64,000 nt of DNA. Source: Hyphococcus sp. (GTDB lineage: Bacteria > Pseudomonadota > Alphaproteobacteria > Caulobacterales > Parvularculaceae). The notes beneath the pieces are model-generated. The model did not search any database. It worked only from the letters and a program-made list of their open reading frames with translations, and had not been told where the DNA came from. The position numbers and the translations under genes are program-made. Of the stretch, positions 8,887 through 18,498 are shown one piece after another. The stretch's first letter is position 1, and every line of letters starts with the position of its first letter. The DNA is taken from NCBI GenBank assembly GCA_021776415.1, contig JAJFFY010000081.1, forward strand, positions 54,598 to 118,597, in the 5' to 3' direction.

Positions 8887-10007
8887 TACCGATTCCCCAC
8901 GCTGATAAAAAGCTCGGCCAGCGCTTCATTGATATAATAATTATTCCGGCCCTGGCGTATCTTGGTCAAAAGCCCCGCCTCGGCAAGAAGGTCCAGATAT
9001 TTCGTCGCCGTCGGGCGCGAGACGCCGAGGTCTTTTTGCACAAACTCCACCCTTGTATAGGGGTGGCGAAACAAATTATTCAGCAAGTCCTGGCTGTAGA
9101 TGTTTTTGTCCGCCAGCACCCCGTCCCGCATGGCGCTTTTCAACCCGGCCATTTGCGCACGCATGCCTTTCACCAGCCTGATGGTGGCATGCGCAGTTTC
9201 GGCGACGGCCTCTAGTAAAAAAACCACCCATTCTTCCCACGCTTTTTGCAGGTCTTCGGGGGCTGCCTCCCTTGGCGCCTGCAACAGACGGTAATAATCG
9301 CCCTTGTGCGCATTGATGGCGCGGCTGAGATAGAGGATAGGCGTTTCAAGCAGCCCCGCCTTGCACAGGTAGAGCACGTTCAACATCCGTCCAACCCGGC
9401 CATTGCCGTCAGGGAACGGATGAATACTTTCGAACTGATGGTGGATGATCGCCATTTTAATCAACGGATCGAGATTGCTCGCCGCATCATCATTGATAAA
9501 GCGCTCAAGCGCCGTCATGTGTTTTTGAATATTGTCCGGGCTTTGCGGCGACACATAAACCACAGCGCCGCCATGCCCCTGCAGCACTGTTCCTGCGTTT
9601 TCGCGAAAGCCGTCTTCGCGCGACTTCAGCAAGCGATATTGTTCGATGAGTAGACGGTTGGTGATCAGGCCTTGTGTTTCTCGCAGGCGCCGCCAACCCA
9701 GATGTATGGCGTCCCGATAGCGGGAGACTTCTTTCACCGGTCCGGCGTGCGTCGCTCGCAGATCTATCGCGCCCTTGAACAGATCGTCCTGTGTGGTGAC
9801 AATATTTTCGATTTCGGAGCTTGCCTTCGCCTCCTGAAGAGCGAGGGTTTCAATCAAAATGCCCTGATTGGGGATGGCAGCCGCGATACCTTTTAACTCC
9901 GCAAGCCCTGCCTTTGCCTCGACCAGCGCCTTGTAGATAGCCAGCGTCTCGAACGCCACCGGCGGCGGCAGGTCAGGAATTTGATAGGTGGAGACTGGCT
10001 GACGCAT
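8886..10007 (-). CDS. Fic-family AMP-transferase-like protein with C-terminal winged helix
   Basis: A 373-residue Fic protein. A Fic_N region comes first. The inhibitory helix motif SSEIEN (63-68) lies N-terminal to the catalytic core, as in class II Fic enzymes. The full catalytic motif HPFPDGNGRVGR is at 196-207. Residues 300-360 form a winged helix-turn-helix (RVEFVQKDLGVSRPTATKYL). The family usually transfers AMP to a hydroxyl side chain of a target protein; the target here is unknown. The gene interrupts the hsdM-hsdS pair and has its own promoter region upstream. The DNA-binding tail suggests autoregulation. Fic genes are known passengers of type I restriction loci. Confidence 0.92.
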   Translation of the reverse strand: MRQPVSTYQIPDLPPPVAFETLAIYKALVEAKAGLAELKGIAAAIPNQGILIETLALQEAKASSEIENIVTTQDDLFKGAIDLRATHAGPVKEVSRYRDAIHLGWRRLRETQGLITNRLLIEQYRLLKSREDGFRENAGTVLQGHGGAVVYVSPQSPDNIQKHMTALERFINDDAASNLDPLIKMAIIHHQFESIHPFPDGNGRVGRMLNVLYLCKAGLLETPILYLSRAINAHKGDYYRLLQAPREAAPEDLQKAWEEWVVFLLEAVAETAHATIRLVKGMRAQMAGLKSAMRDGVLADKNIYSQDLLNNLFRHPYTRVEFVQKDLGVSRPTATKYLDLLAEAGLLTKIRQGRNNYYINEALAELFISVGNR

Positions 10008-10011
10008 GGTT

Positions 10012-10100
10012 TGTCAAAAATTCCGGATATTTTGCCTATATGGCGTCTTATGTGTCAAAAATTATGACTTTTCTTTACATGTCGTGTGCGATATGTAAAG
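10012..10100 (-). promoter_or_regulatory. fic promoter with direct repeats and an inverted repeat
   Basis: On the minus strand AATTTTTGACA occurs twice (10063-10053 and 10022-10012). The upstream copy supplies a perfect TTGACA, with CAAAAT 18 bases on as a -10. The downstream copy lies just before the fic start codon. Farther upstream CTTTACAT and ATGTAAAG (10073-10080, 10093-10100) make a perfect 8-base inverted repeat with a 12-base spacer. This suits control of fic apart from hsdM, perhaps by the winged helix of Fic itself. Confidence 0.45.
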
Positions 10101-10112
10101 CATAATCGCAGA

Positions 10113-11732
10113 TCACCCATCCTCGCGCACCCCCGCCAGCGCCGCTTCGATCCGCGCTTCCAGCTTGCGGCCCTCGGCGAATTGTTCGGTTAGCGTTGCG
10201 CGCAGCTCTGCAAACTTCTCCGCAAACGGAATGCTGTCATCTTCGATGGCTTCGGCGCCGACATAACGACCGGGCGTTAAGACATGGCCCTGTTTGGCGA
10301 TGTCCTCTTGGCTGACGCTGGCGCAAAAACCGGGGACGTCTTCATAAGGCTCCAGACCGTTCGCATCCAACTCTTCCGGTTTGCAACGCCAGGAATGATA
10401 GGCGTTCGTGATCTTCGCCATATCCTCATCGGTGAACTCGCGCCGTGTACGATCGACCATATGCCCGAGCTTTCGCGTATCGATGAACAAAACCTCGCCT
10501 TTACGGTCGCGGTGGCCATTGGCGGTTTTGTCGCGGGCCAAAAACCACAGGCAGGCCGGAATTTGCGTTGAATAGAACAACTGACCCGGGAGCGCGACCA
10601 TGCAGTCCACCGCGTCAGACTCAATCATCCGTTGGCGCATCTCGCCTTCGCCGCTCGACTGTGAGGACATGGAGCCATTGGCCAGCACCACGCCCGCCGT
10701 GCCGCGCGGCGCGAGGTGGTGATAAATATGGCTGAGCCAAGCATAATTGGCGTTACCCGCTGGCGGTTTGCCGAAGTGATCCCACCGCGCATCTTCGGCG
10801 AGGCTTTCGTTCCACCAGTCGGAAATATTGAACGGCGGATTGGCGAGGCAAAAGTCGAATTTCAAATTGGGAAACGCGTCTTTAGTAAAGCTGCCCTCAT
10901 TGTTCCAGGCGATTTCAGCGTCGATGCCGCGCACCGCGAGGTTCATCTTGGCGAGCTTCCAGGTCGTATGGTTGCGCTCCTGCCCGTAGATTGAAATCTG
11001 GCGTTTGGCCTTTTCGACGTCTTTCTGGTCAGCGTGGTCTTCGATAAATTTTTCGGACTGCACGAACATGCCGCCCGATCCGCAACACGGGTCATAGACG
11101 CGCCCCTTATAGGGCTCCAGCATCTCAACCATGGTGCGGACAACAGAACGGGGCGTGAAAAACTCACCGCCGCGACGCCCTTCGGCGCCGGCAAAGCCCG
11201 AGAGGAAATATTCGTAAGCGCGACCTAAAAGGTCCGTGGATTGGCCGTTGTCGCTGTGCATGCCGATGTCAGAAAACAGCATCACCAGATCGCCGATCAT
11301 GGTTTTGTCGAGCTGCGGGCGGCCATAGTCTTTGGGCAAGACGCCTTTTAGCGTCGCCTCATTCGCTTTCTCGATGGCTTCCATGGCCGCATCGATCAGC
11401 CCGCCAATATCGACCTTGCGCGGCTTGCCGCCAGTGGCGCTCGGGATTTCAATCTCGCGCTGGCGGGCGTTTGCTTTGAGGTTCGCCCAGCGGGCAATCT
11501 CTGGCACCCAGAACACACGAGCGGCGAGATATTCTTCCGGGTCTTCCGGATCAGCATATTCTTCGGCTTCGAGTTTGGCGTGTTGGGTCTCGAACGCGTC
11601 GGAAATGTATTTCAGGAAGATCAAACCAAGCGCGACGTGCTTGTATTCCGATGGCTCAAGATTGCCCCGCAATTTGTCGGCTGCTTTGAAGAGATCAGCT
11701 TCAAAGCCAAGATCGGCGCCCGATACGGCCAT
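10113..11732 (-). CDS. hsdM: Type I restriction-modification methyltransferase subunit HsdM
   Basis: Transfers a methyl group from S-adenosylmethionine to adenine in the host's target sites, with HsdS giving specificity. The N-terminal helical domain covers about 1-150. The SAM-binding motif DPCCGSGG is at 214-221 and the catalytic NPPF at 298-301 (N6-adenine class). The 539-residue length is typical. It is the first gene of the restriction operon. Normally hsdS would follow with overlapping stop and start; here the overlap sequence ATGGGTGA is still present at the hsdM end, but the reading frame after it closes after 21 codons and fic follows. A functional hsdS lies beyond fic. Confidence 0.96.
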   Translation of the reverse strand: MAVSGADLGFEADLFKAADKLRGNLEPSEYKHVALGLIFLKYISDAFETQHAKLEAEEYADPEDPEEYLAARVFWVPEIARWANLKANARQREIEIPSATGGKPRKVDIGGLIDAAMEAIEKANEATLKGVLPKDYGRPQLDKTMIGDLVMLFSDIGMHSDNGQSTDLLGRAYEYFLSGFAGAEGRRGGEFFTPRSVVRTMVEMLEPYKGRVYDPCCGSGGMFVQSEKFIEDHADQKDVEKAKRQISIYGQERNHTTWKLAKMNLAVRGIDAEIAWNNEGSFTKDAFPNLKFDFCLANPPFNISDWWNESLAEDARWDHFGKPPAGNANYAWLSHIYHHLAPRGTAGVVLANGSMSSQSSGEGEMRQRMIESDAVDCMVALPGQLFYSTQIPACLWFLARDKTANGHRDRKGEVLFIDTRKLGHMVDRTRREFTDEDMAKITNAYHSWRCKPEELDANGLEPYEDVPGFCASVSQEDIAKQGHVLTPGRYVGAEAIEDDSIPFAEKFAELRATLTEQFAEGRKLEARIEAALAGVREDG

Positions 11733-12112
11733 ATAGAGTTTTCCCAGCTAATTCGTTTTTCACACTGTAAAGCGCTCCGATGTGGTTTGAAACCGTCCAA
11801 TAGGCGGTAAGTATTCGGTAAATGAGAACTTGTGAGCGCTGATGACGCTGTAAGTCTCCGCCGCTATAGTCCTAGCGTTGGCGCGCCGGACTAGTTTCGC
11901 TCGGCGACCTATCAGTAATCGTAAGAGGTGAGACGAGCCGCGCGCCAGTGAGAAGGACGGCGTCACGGAATTAGGATATAATAACACTCGGCGATGTGTT
12001 GACTGTGCGGTATGGCTTAACCAATGTCGCAAGAAGCGGTGGGCGATTTGAGCGGCACACGATAGGCCTTCTCTACACTTCAAAAGCTCATTTATACCCG
12101 GTAAGCTTCGAA
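11733..12112. other. Intergenic stretch upstream of hsdM, inside the island's right end
   Basis: About 380 bases without a convincing gene; the short open frames here have no family character. It must contain the hsdM promoter on the minus strand, with GGGAAA a few bases before the hsdM ATG as a possible ribosome-binding site. I see no clear -35/-10 pair. It runs into the paired integrase-type sites at 12113-12134. Confidence 0.5.
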
Positions 12113-12134
12113 TTTGTTGGTACTATTGTTGGTA
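12113..12134 (+). repeat. Integrase arm-type sites, right end
   Basis: TTTGTTGGTA (12113-12122) and ATTGTTGGTA (12125-12134) start 12 bases apart in the same orientation. These are the same two decamers with the same spacing as at 372-393, in swapped order. The shared pair at both ends of the segment supports both borders of the island. Confidence 0.6.
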
Positions 12135-12188
12135 CTTATCAAAATCAAAGTCACTTCTTTAAATTAATTCAACAGTATAGCGCGGTAA

Positions 12189-12210
12189 TTCGACGCCTCT
12201 CCTGGCACCA
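12189..12210 (+). repeat. attR candidate
   Basis: A 22-base segment resembles the last 23 bases of tRNA-Leu (230-252): TTCGA, then CTCCTGG, then CACCA. It differs at three positions and lacks one G. It lies 54 bases after the right-end arm-type sites, where a right junction is expected. The mismatches leave open an old or heterologous attachment event. Confidence 0.45.
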
Positions 12211-12235
12211 TTAAGTAGACAACCTCAGAGTTCCT

Positions 12236-13042
12236 TCAAACTCGCCCATAGCAGTCTCTTTGGCGATAAATCGTTACTACCCATTTCAGTTTTGGTACGT
12301 CCATTCTGAAACTGATGCGACAGAGCGAAAAATACTGGCGCCCCCCATTCTTCAAAGGGTCTGCGGATTGGAGATTTTGCTCCGCCCAAACAATCCATTC
12401 ACTAAGAGGCCGGCCTTCAACTTCGCGGCCCAAGTCTATCTCAAGCTCTTTGAGGTTTGTGAGAAATCTGCGTACAGTTTCTATGCTTTGCATTGGTGCG
12501 CGGTCTCGACAAAATGCCGCAAGCGATTGTCGTCACACTTTCGAATCCGTTCTTGTTCATAGCGTTTTTGCTCGGCAATACGGCATTGTCGTTCATACTC
12601 AAGTCTCCGTCGAGTTTTCTCGGCACACAAAGAGCGCGCCCCACAAAACCCGCGACGATATCCGCTAAATATTCCTCAATGGTGGCTTCAGTAGTTTCAA
12701 GCCATTCTGTCCGTATACCCGTAGGAAGGTATGCTTTAATCACAAATATGAGCTTTCCAGTTGGCTGCAATTCTTGCTTTCAGTACTTCTCACTAAAAAA
12801 CGCCAGCGCTTTTCTTCTGCCGTTAGGCGCCACCGTACTTGCTTGAGTTTGTCGCGTAGCTGAAACTCGATTTTCTCGCCTTCCAAAACGACAAAGAGTT
12901 TTTGCTTTTCGCCTTGCTCAACCGTGCCGCCTTGGCGTTCAAGTGCTTTAAATAAAGTGTTGAAAATACGATGCCGTCGATGATCAGATGCCGTGAATGG
13001 GTCTGGCATTGACAGTCGTCTGAACGTAGGGTTGTGCTCCAA
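12236..13042 (-). pseudogene. Multiply frameshifted remnant of a conserved hypothetical gene
   Basis: One ancestral protein can be followed through successive minus frames. First come MPDPFTASDHRRHRIFNTLF and KLKQVRWRLTAEEKRW (start near 13009). Then, in another frame, KQELQPTGKLIFVIKAYLP and TIEEYLADIVAGFV. In the next frame a charged stretch reads EYERQCRIAEQKRYEQERIR. Finally SIETVRRFLTNLKELEIDLG and GRPLSEWIVWAEQNLQSADP. A TGA at 12782-12780 stands where Trp would fit, and at least three frame changes (near 12800, 12610 and 12485) are needed. The pattern resembles an uncharacterised conserved family I recall from rhizobia and relatives; no function is known to me. It lies just outside the island's right border. 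Confidence 0.7.
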
Positions 13043-13174
13043 CTGAACTATGGCCTACGAGCGAGGCGGCGGGGGGCGCAAAAGCGGATATGAGCTGTGT
13101 TTGCCCAAAAGTTGCGTTATGGCCCCAGGCATAAGCCGATAGGCAATCGACATTTGTCGGTGTATTATTGGTGA

Positions 13175-13915
13175 GTGCGCAAGCAAGAAAATAATTCTCC
13201 GGATTCTGATCGCGAATACGCATTCAGAACATCAGGCATCACTAAGGTCTATGGCTCTGGTGAGGCTGCTGTGCATGCATTACGCGGTGTCGATCTTGAA
13301 ATCCCGAAAGGCGAACTGGTGGTGTTGCTGGGGCCGTCCGGGAGCGGCAAGTCTACGTTGTTGAATATTCTCGGCGGCCTCGACACCGCCAGCGCAGGGT
13401 GCGCATTTTTTTTCGACCAAGAATTGACGGCGATGAGCGAAAGACAGCTGACGTTTTATCGCCGGCGCCAAGTTGGTTTTGTCTTTCAATTTTATAATCT
13501 GATGCCCAGCTTGACGGCAAAGGAAAATGTCGAACTCGTGACCGAAGTGGTCGACAATGCAATGGCGCCCGAGCAAGCCCTAGACATCGTCGGCCTTAGC
13601 GAACGCATGTCGCATTTTCCCGCACAAATGTCTGGCGGCGAGCAGCAGCGCGTCGCCATCGCCCGCGCTATCGCCAAACGCCCTACCGCGCTATTTTGTG
13701 ACGAACCAACCGGCGCTCTCGACAGCGCAACAGGCATAGTCGTGTTGAAAGCCTTGCAGGACGTTAATCAAAAGCTTGGCGCAACAACGCTGATTATCAC
13801 GCATGCGGCGGCGACCGCCGCCATGGCCGACCGGGTCATCCACTTCGCTGATGGAGATATCCGCGAAGTCATCGTCAACGAACACAAAGTCGACGCAGAA
13901 GAGATCAGTTGGTGA
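13175..13915 (+). CDS. ABC exporter ATP-binding protein (MacB/LolD type)
   Basis: A 246-residue ATPase that powers the FtsX-like permease encoded next. Walker [10 protein letters not shown] is at 53-61, the signature is [15 protein letters not shown] and Walker B/D-loop is [12 protein letters not shown]. The Q-loop and late His (IITHAA) are visible, so it looks functional. The start is a GTG at 13175. CGACA-TT-TGTCG at 13148-13159, just upstream, is a small possible operator. It forms an operon with the permease (4 bases after the stop) and an HlyD-like adaptor, as in MacAB or DevBCA-type efflux systems. No outer-membrane channel gene is in the window. Confidence 0.92.
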   Translation: MRKQENNSPDSDREYAFRTSGITKVYGSGEAAVHALRGVDLEIPKGELVVLLGPSGSGKSTLLNILGGLDTASAGCAFFFDQELTAMSERQLTFYRRRQVGFVFQFYNLMPSLTAKENVELVTEVVDNAMAPEQALDIVGLSERMSHFPAQMSGGEQQRVAIARAIAKRPTALFCDEPTGALDSATGIVVLKALQDVNQKLGATTLIITHAAATAAMADRVIHFADGDIREVIVNEHKVDAEEISW

Positions 13916-13919
13916 TCTG

Positions 13920-16289
13920 ATGGCCCGCTTATCACCACTCAACAAAAAACTTTTTCGCGATCTCTGGCGCATCAAAGGGCAAGCATTGGCGATCGCCTCG
14001 GTTATCGCCGTGGGCATCATGTTGTTTGTGCTTATGGATGGCAGTGTGCGGTCCATGGAAGAATCCAAACGCGCCTATTATGAGCGCTATCGCTTCGCTG
14101 AGATTTTTGCGCCGGTAAAGCGAGCGCCAAACCATGTGCTGCGTGATATTGCCGAGCTTCCGGGCGTTGCAACCGTAGAAGGGCGTATCAATGGCGGCGC
14201 TCTTATCGACCGGCCAGGCATGCCGGCAATTCGCGCCCAGGTTCTGTCGCTTCCCTTGTTCGGGCGGCCAAAACTTAACGACATTCTGCTTACCGGCGGG
14301 CGAATGATCGATCCCGCCCGCGGCGATGAAATCTTGTTGCTTGAGGGGTTTGCGGTCGCCCACAACTTTGCGCCTGGCGATAAGCTCAAGGCAACCATGA
14401 ACGGCGCCCAGCGAACTTTTATCATCGCCGGCCTCGCACAAGCGCCGGAATTTGTCTTCACCGCCGCGCCGGGCGAGTTTATTCCCGACGACAAACGCTT
14501 CGCCGTTATGTGGATGAGCGAAGAAGCACTCGAGGCGGCTTTCGATCTTGACGGCGCTTTTAACGAGGCTCTGATTGTCAAATCGCACGGCGCTATAGAG
14601 GCGGCGATCATCGATCGCCTCGATATGCTGTTGGCGCCATATGGCGGCGTCGGCGCCTATGGACGTGCAGATCAAATGTCCAATCGAATTTTGACAGAAG
14701 AGCTGGATGGAAGAGCTGCATCAGCGGCGACTGTGCCCCCATTGTTTCTGGCGGTTGCCGCATTTTTGCTTAATATTGTCATTACCAGGATGATACAGGC
14801 TGAGCGTGAAAAAATCGGCTTAATAATGGCGTTTGGCTACACCCACGCCGAGATTTTATGGCACTATTTCAAATTCATCATTATCATCGCACTTAGCGGG
14901 GGAATTATGGGGTGTATCGCCGGCGTGTGGCTCGGCGCGGGCATGGCGGAAATTGATCAGGAATTTTATAAACTCCCCTTCCTGGTATTTCACATCAAGC
15001 TTCAGACGATTTTGATCGCCATGGCGATATCCGCACTGGCGGCTAGTGTTGGGTTGTTTGTCGCATATCGGCAGATTGCCAGTCTGACGCCCGCAGTCGC
15101 CATGCGACCGCCTGCGCCGCCCGACTACAGCAGATTTGCGGGTCGCTCCGGCTGGCTGAAAAGTGCGCTCGATCAACCGACTCGCATGGTGCTTCGTGGG
15201 TTGATGCGGCGGCCAATGCGCGGGGTAACAGCCTGCCTCGCTATCGGCGTTGCAATGGGGCTATCGGCAGCGATGCAAAATTTGATGACTTCGTTCAACT
15301 ATCTGCTCGACGCCAATTTCACCATCATCAACCGTAGCGATGCAACAGTCAGCTTTATCGAACCGCTGTCCTATAAAACAATTTACGAGTTAAAACGCAT
15401 AGACGGCGTCATGCATGTGGAACCGTTCCGCATAGCGCCTGTGATCTTGCGGAATGGTCTTTATAAACACAGAAGCACAATCAATGGCATGATTGTCGAC
15501 CCCACCCTCGACCGGGCTGTCGATAAAGAGATGCGCACAATTTATGTCCGTGAAGACGGCGTAATCATTTCAAAATCGCTCGCGAAAATTCTCAATATTG
15601 AGCCAGGAGACGATTTAACCGTTGAAGTACGCGAAGGTCGCCGCCCAACATTGACACTCCCCGTGGCGGCGTTCGCCGAGTCTTTTCTTGGCTCAGCCGC
15701 TTATTTTGAGATTGGCGCGCTCAACAAAGCCCTAAAAGAGCAAGGGCGGGTATCGGGCGCCTATATTACATTCGATCCCGCCCTCGGTGACGACATAAAT
15801 GAAAAACTGAAAGCCATGCCGGCGGTCGCAGGCGTTACGCTTAACGCCCAGGCGCGACAGTCGTTTCAATCACTGATGAACCAGGGCGCTGGGGCGATGC
15901 GGTTTACCATGGCGTTTGTCGCCATCATCATCACCGTCGGCGTCGTCTATAACAGCGCACGGGTCGCCTTTGCGGAACGAGAGCGTGATCTCGCCAGCCT
16001 GCGCGTCATCGGCTTTACGCGCGGAGAAGCCGCTTTTGTGCTCCTCGGAGAACTCGCCATCATCATTTTGGTAGCATTGCCAATTGGAGCTATCGTCGGA
16101 TTTTTGCTGTCCACCCTTGTATCTTCGGCGTTCAGTACAGAAATGTATACTATTCCTAATCAGATAAATCCGCGAGGATATGGCGAGGCTGCGTTATTCG
16201 TTATTCTTGCCGCATTATTATCGGGATGGCTGGTACAACGCGACGTTAATCGCCTCGATTTAGTATCGGTGTTAAAGACACGGGAATGA
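13920..16289 (+). CDS. FtsX-like ABC transporter permease
   Basis: A 789-residue inner-membrane protein. A membrane segment lies near the N-terminus (about 20-40). A large periplasmic MacB-like region follows, then a first set of FtsX membrane helices (about 275-400). A second unit has another periplasmic domain and C-terminal helices (about 660-780). The open frame reaches back to 13803, but ATG 13920, four bases after the ATPase stop, gives a natural basic N-terminus (MARLSPLNKKLFRDLWRIKG). The duplicated-FtsX layout matches macrolide, peptide or lipoprotein exporters of the MacB/LolC type. The substrate is unknown. Confidence 0.9.
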   Translation: MARLSPLNKKLFRDLWRIKGQALAIASVIAVGIMLFVLMDGSVRSMEESKRAYYERYRFAEIFAPVKRAPNHVLRDIAELPGVATVEGRINGGALIDRPGMPAIRAQVLSLPLFGRPKLNDILLTGGRMIDPARGDEILLLEGFAVAHNFAPGDKLKATMNGAQRTFIIAGLAQAPEFVFTAAPGEFIPDDKRFAVMWMSEEALEAAFDLDGAFNEALIVKSHGAIEAAIIDRLDMLLAPYGGVGAYGRADQMSNRILTEELDGRAASAATVPPLFLAVAAFLLNIVITRMIQAEREKIGLIMAFGYTHAEILWHYFKFIIIIALSGGIMGCIAGVWLGAGMAEIDQEFYKLPFLVFHIKLQTILIAMAISALAASVGLFVAYRQIASLTPAVAMRPPAPPDYSRFAGRSGWLKSALDQPTRMVLRGLMRRPMRGVTACLAIGVAMGLSAAMQNLMTSFNYLLDANFTIINRSDATVSFIEPLSYKTIYELKRIDGVMHVEPFRIAPVILRNGLYKHRSTINGMIVDPTLDRAVDKEMRTIYVREDGVIISKSLAKILNIEPGDDLTVEVREGRRPTLTLPVAAFAESFLGSAAYFEIGALNKALKEQGRVSGAYITFDPALGDDINEKLKAMPAVAGVTLNAQARQSFQSLMNQGAGAMRFTMAFVAIIITVGVVYNSARVAFAERERDLASLRVIGFTRGEAAFVLLGELAIIILVALPIGAIVGFLLSTLVSSAFSTEMYTIPNQINPRGYGEAALFVILAALLSGWLVQRDVNRLDLVSVLKTRE

Positions 16290-17527
16290 GTAGTGTTATG
16301 CAGAGATTTTTGTCACGCCGAAGGCTGACGATTGGAGCGGGCGCCATTGTCATTCTCCTGCTGGGTGTGGCGTTTTGGCCAAGCGCTACTACCGTCGATA
16401 TGGGCGAAGCCTCGATCGGCCCGATGGTGTTGACCATCGACGAAGAAGCAAAAACCCGTGTGCGTGAAACCTATATTGTTTCGGCGCCTGTCGCCGGGCG
16501 ATTATTGCGGGTTGATGTCGAGCCGGGCGATCAAGCCACTGCCGCCGATACTGTCGTCGCGCGAATGCTGCCCGCAAATCCGGATATTTTGAATGTGCGT
16601 GCAAAAGACCAAGCAGACGCAAATCTACGCGCGGCAGAAGCAGCTCTTGTCATGGCGCAATCTGAGTTGCGCAAAGGCGATGCAGATCTTGACCTTGCGG
16701 CGATAGAGTTGGAACGCACGCGCAAACTCTTTGAAACTGAAACGGTATCGCAAGCGCGGCTGGATCTTCATGAACGACAATGGAAAGCCGCGCGTGCGGG
16801 ACGCGAGATGGCGAAAGCCGCCGTCGCCATGAGGCAAGCAGATCTTGAGAGCGCGACAGCGATGATGATGTCGTTTGCTGAAGGTCAAAAGCGCGCCATT
16901 GCAACCAACCCGCATCCGCGAGAGTCTATACCAATCACCGCCCCGATCTCTGGCCAGATTTTGCGCGTTATGCAGGAGAGCGAAACTATTGTCGCCGCTG
17001 GCGCGCCGCTGCTGGAAATCGGAGACACGTCAAATGACCTCGAGATTGTCGCAGAGCTGCTATCGACTGACGCGGTTCAGATTGCCAAAGGCAACCGCGT
17101 CATTATCGAAAAATGGGGCGGCGGTGAAAACTTCAGCGGAGTGGTCGAATTGGTGGAGCCTTGGGGGTTTACCAAATTTTCAGCCCTTGGCGTCGAAGAG
17201 CAACGCGTCAACGCAATCATTAACATTACCGACGCATCTGACATTCAGTCAAAACTTGGGCACGGATTTCGCGTCGAAGCGCGCATCGTTATCTGGGAAG
17301 ATAGTGACGCATTGATAATTCCATCTAGCGCACTGTTTCGGCATGATGATCAGTGGGCGGTATTCTTGGTAAGCCGCGGCCGCGCGCGAATTAATAACGT
17401 CGATGTCTTGCAGAATAATGGCATCGATGCAGCGATTTCAAATGGAATTGAAGACGGTCAGAAGGTTGTTCTCTATCCGAGCTCCGAACTCTCTGACGGC
17501 GCACGTGTCAAGCAACGTAACATGTGA
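16286..17527 (+). CDS. HlyD-family periplasmic adaptor (membrane fusion protein)
   Basis: A 413-residue adaptor that would connect the ABC permease to an outer-membrane channel. One N-terminal anchor segment (about 12-30) is followed by a lipoyl-like half (VSAPVAGRLLRVDVEPGDQA), a helical hairpin (about 95-205), the second lipoyl half (ITAPISGQILRVMQESETIV) and a beta-barrel domain. The start overlaps the permease stop by 4 bases, giving tight coupling. The three genes form a complete inner-membrane exporter unit. The operon ends here, since the next gene points the other way. Confidence 0.92.
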   Translation: MSSVMQRFLSRRRLTIGAGAIVILLLGVAFWPSATTVDMGEASIGPMVLTIDEEAKTRVRETYIVSAPVAGRLLRVDVEPGDQATAADTVVARMLPANPDILNVRAKDQADANLRAAEAALVMAQSELRKGDADLDLAAIELERTRKLFETETVSQARLDLHERQWKAARAGREMAKAAVAMRQADLESATAMMMSFAEGQKRAIATNPHPRESIPITAPISGQILRVMQESETIVAAGAPLLEIGDTSNDLEIVAELLSTDAVQIAKGNRVIIEKWGGGENFSGVVELVEPWGFTKFSALGVEEQRVNAIINITDASDIQSKLGHGFRVEARIVIWEDSDALIIPSSALFRHDDQWAVFLVSRGRARINNVDVLQNNGIDAAISNGIEDGQKVVLYPSSELSDGARVKQRNM

Positions 17528-17563
17528 TGCGCCAAGCAATAGATTTTGAAAGCAATCTTTTGG

Positions 17564-18487
17564 TTAGCCCCTCTCCTTTTCCCGCTCGATATAGTTATCG
17601 ACAATTCGGCCGAGGACCGTCATCGGCACACTGCCGCCGAGAACAACGGCGTCGTTAAAGCGCCGGAAGTCGAATCGCTCGCCGAGCGCGCCTTTGGCTT
17701 TGTCTCGCAAGCGCCCGATCGTCGTATGGCCGACCTTATAGCCGCAAGCCTGACCAGGCCAGGCGCAATAGCGATCTACCTCGCCGCGAATTTCGTCCGG
17801 GCTCGAACCATTATTGATGACGAACCAGTCAATCGCCTGTTCGCGCGTCCAGCGCTTGGCGTGCAGCCCGGTATCGACCACCAGGCGGCAAGCGCGATAG
17901 GCAAGCGATTGCAGATAGCCAAGGCGGCCCACGGGAAAGTCGTCATAAACGCCAAGCTCATCGGCGATTTGCTGAGCGTAAAGCGCCCAACCTTCTGAAT
18001 ATGCATTAAAGGCGAGCAGTGAACGAACCAGCGGCTGCTTGAACGTATATTCGCCTTGCCAGACATGGCCGGGGATAGCCTCATGATAAGTGAGGTCGGC
18101 GAGATTGAAACGGTTGTGCAAATCTGTCGAACGCAAATTGATCCAAAAATGCCCCGGCTGCTTGCCGTCGATAGAGCCCGGACCGCCATAAGCGCCCGGC
18201 GCGCCCGCCTCAACCTCCTCAGGAATTCGCGTGACTTCTAGATAGCCGGGCACGAGCGTTTCAAAAGCTTGCGGCATCAGCGGGCGGATCTCCTCAACCT
18301 TCCCTTCGATGAACGCCATAATCTCCGCGCGCCCGGCATCGCCTTCGGCGAAATGATATCGCGGATCGTCTCCCAAGGCGGTCATGCGATCGCCAACCGG
18401 ACCATCCGTATAGCCGATGGAGCGCAGGATCGGGTCCATACGTGCCCGGCCTGTCAAACGCCGCGCATGCGCTGCCAACAAGAACAT
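17564..18487 (-). pseudogene. 5'-truncated DUF885 metallopeptidase-like gene
   Basis: The 307-residue frame matches only the C-terminal half of DUF885 proteins, which are usually near 590 residues. Recognisable family sequence begins at MDPILRSIGYTDG and runs to the end. It includes the putative zinc motif HEAIPGH (HExxH-like) and WFVINNGSSPDEIRGEVDRY. The first 16 codons have no family character, and another gene's stop lies only 12 bases upstream, so the missing half is not nearby. Without the N-terminal domain and signal peptide it is probably non-functional. No insertion sequence is seen at the break; a plain deletion is the simplest explanation. Confidence 0.75.
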
Positions 18488-18498
18488 ATTGAAAGGCT

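Noticed and set aside
11760..12083. 107-codon minus-strand frame upstream of hsdM
   Set aside because: No family features and no ribosome-binding site; it lies in the promoter-side end of the island.
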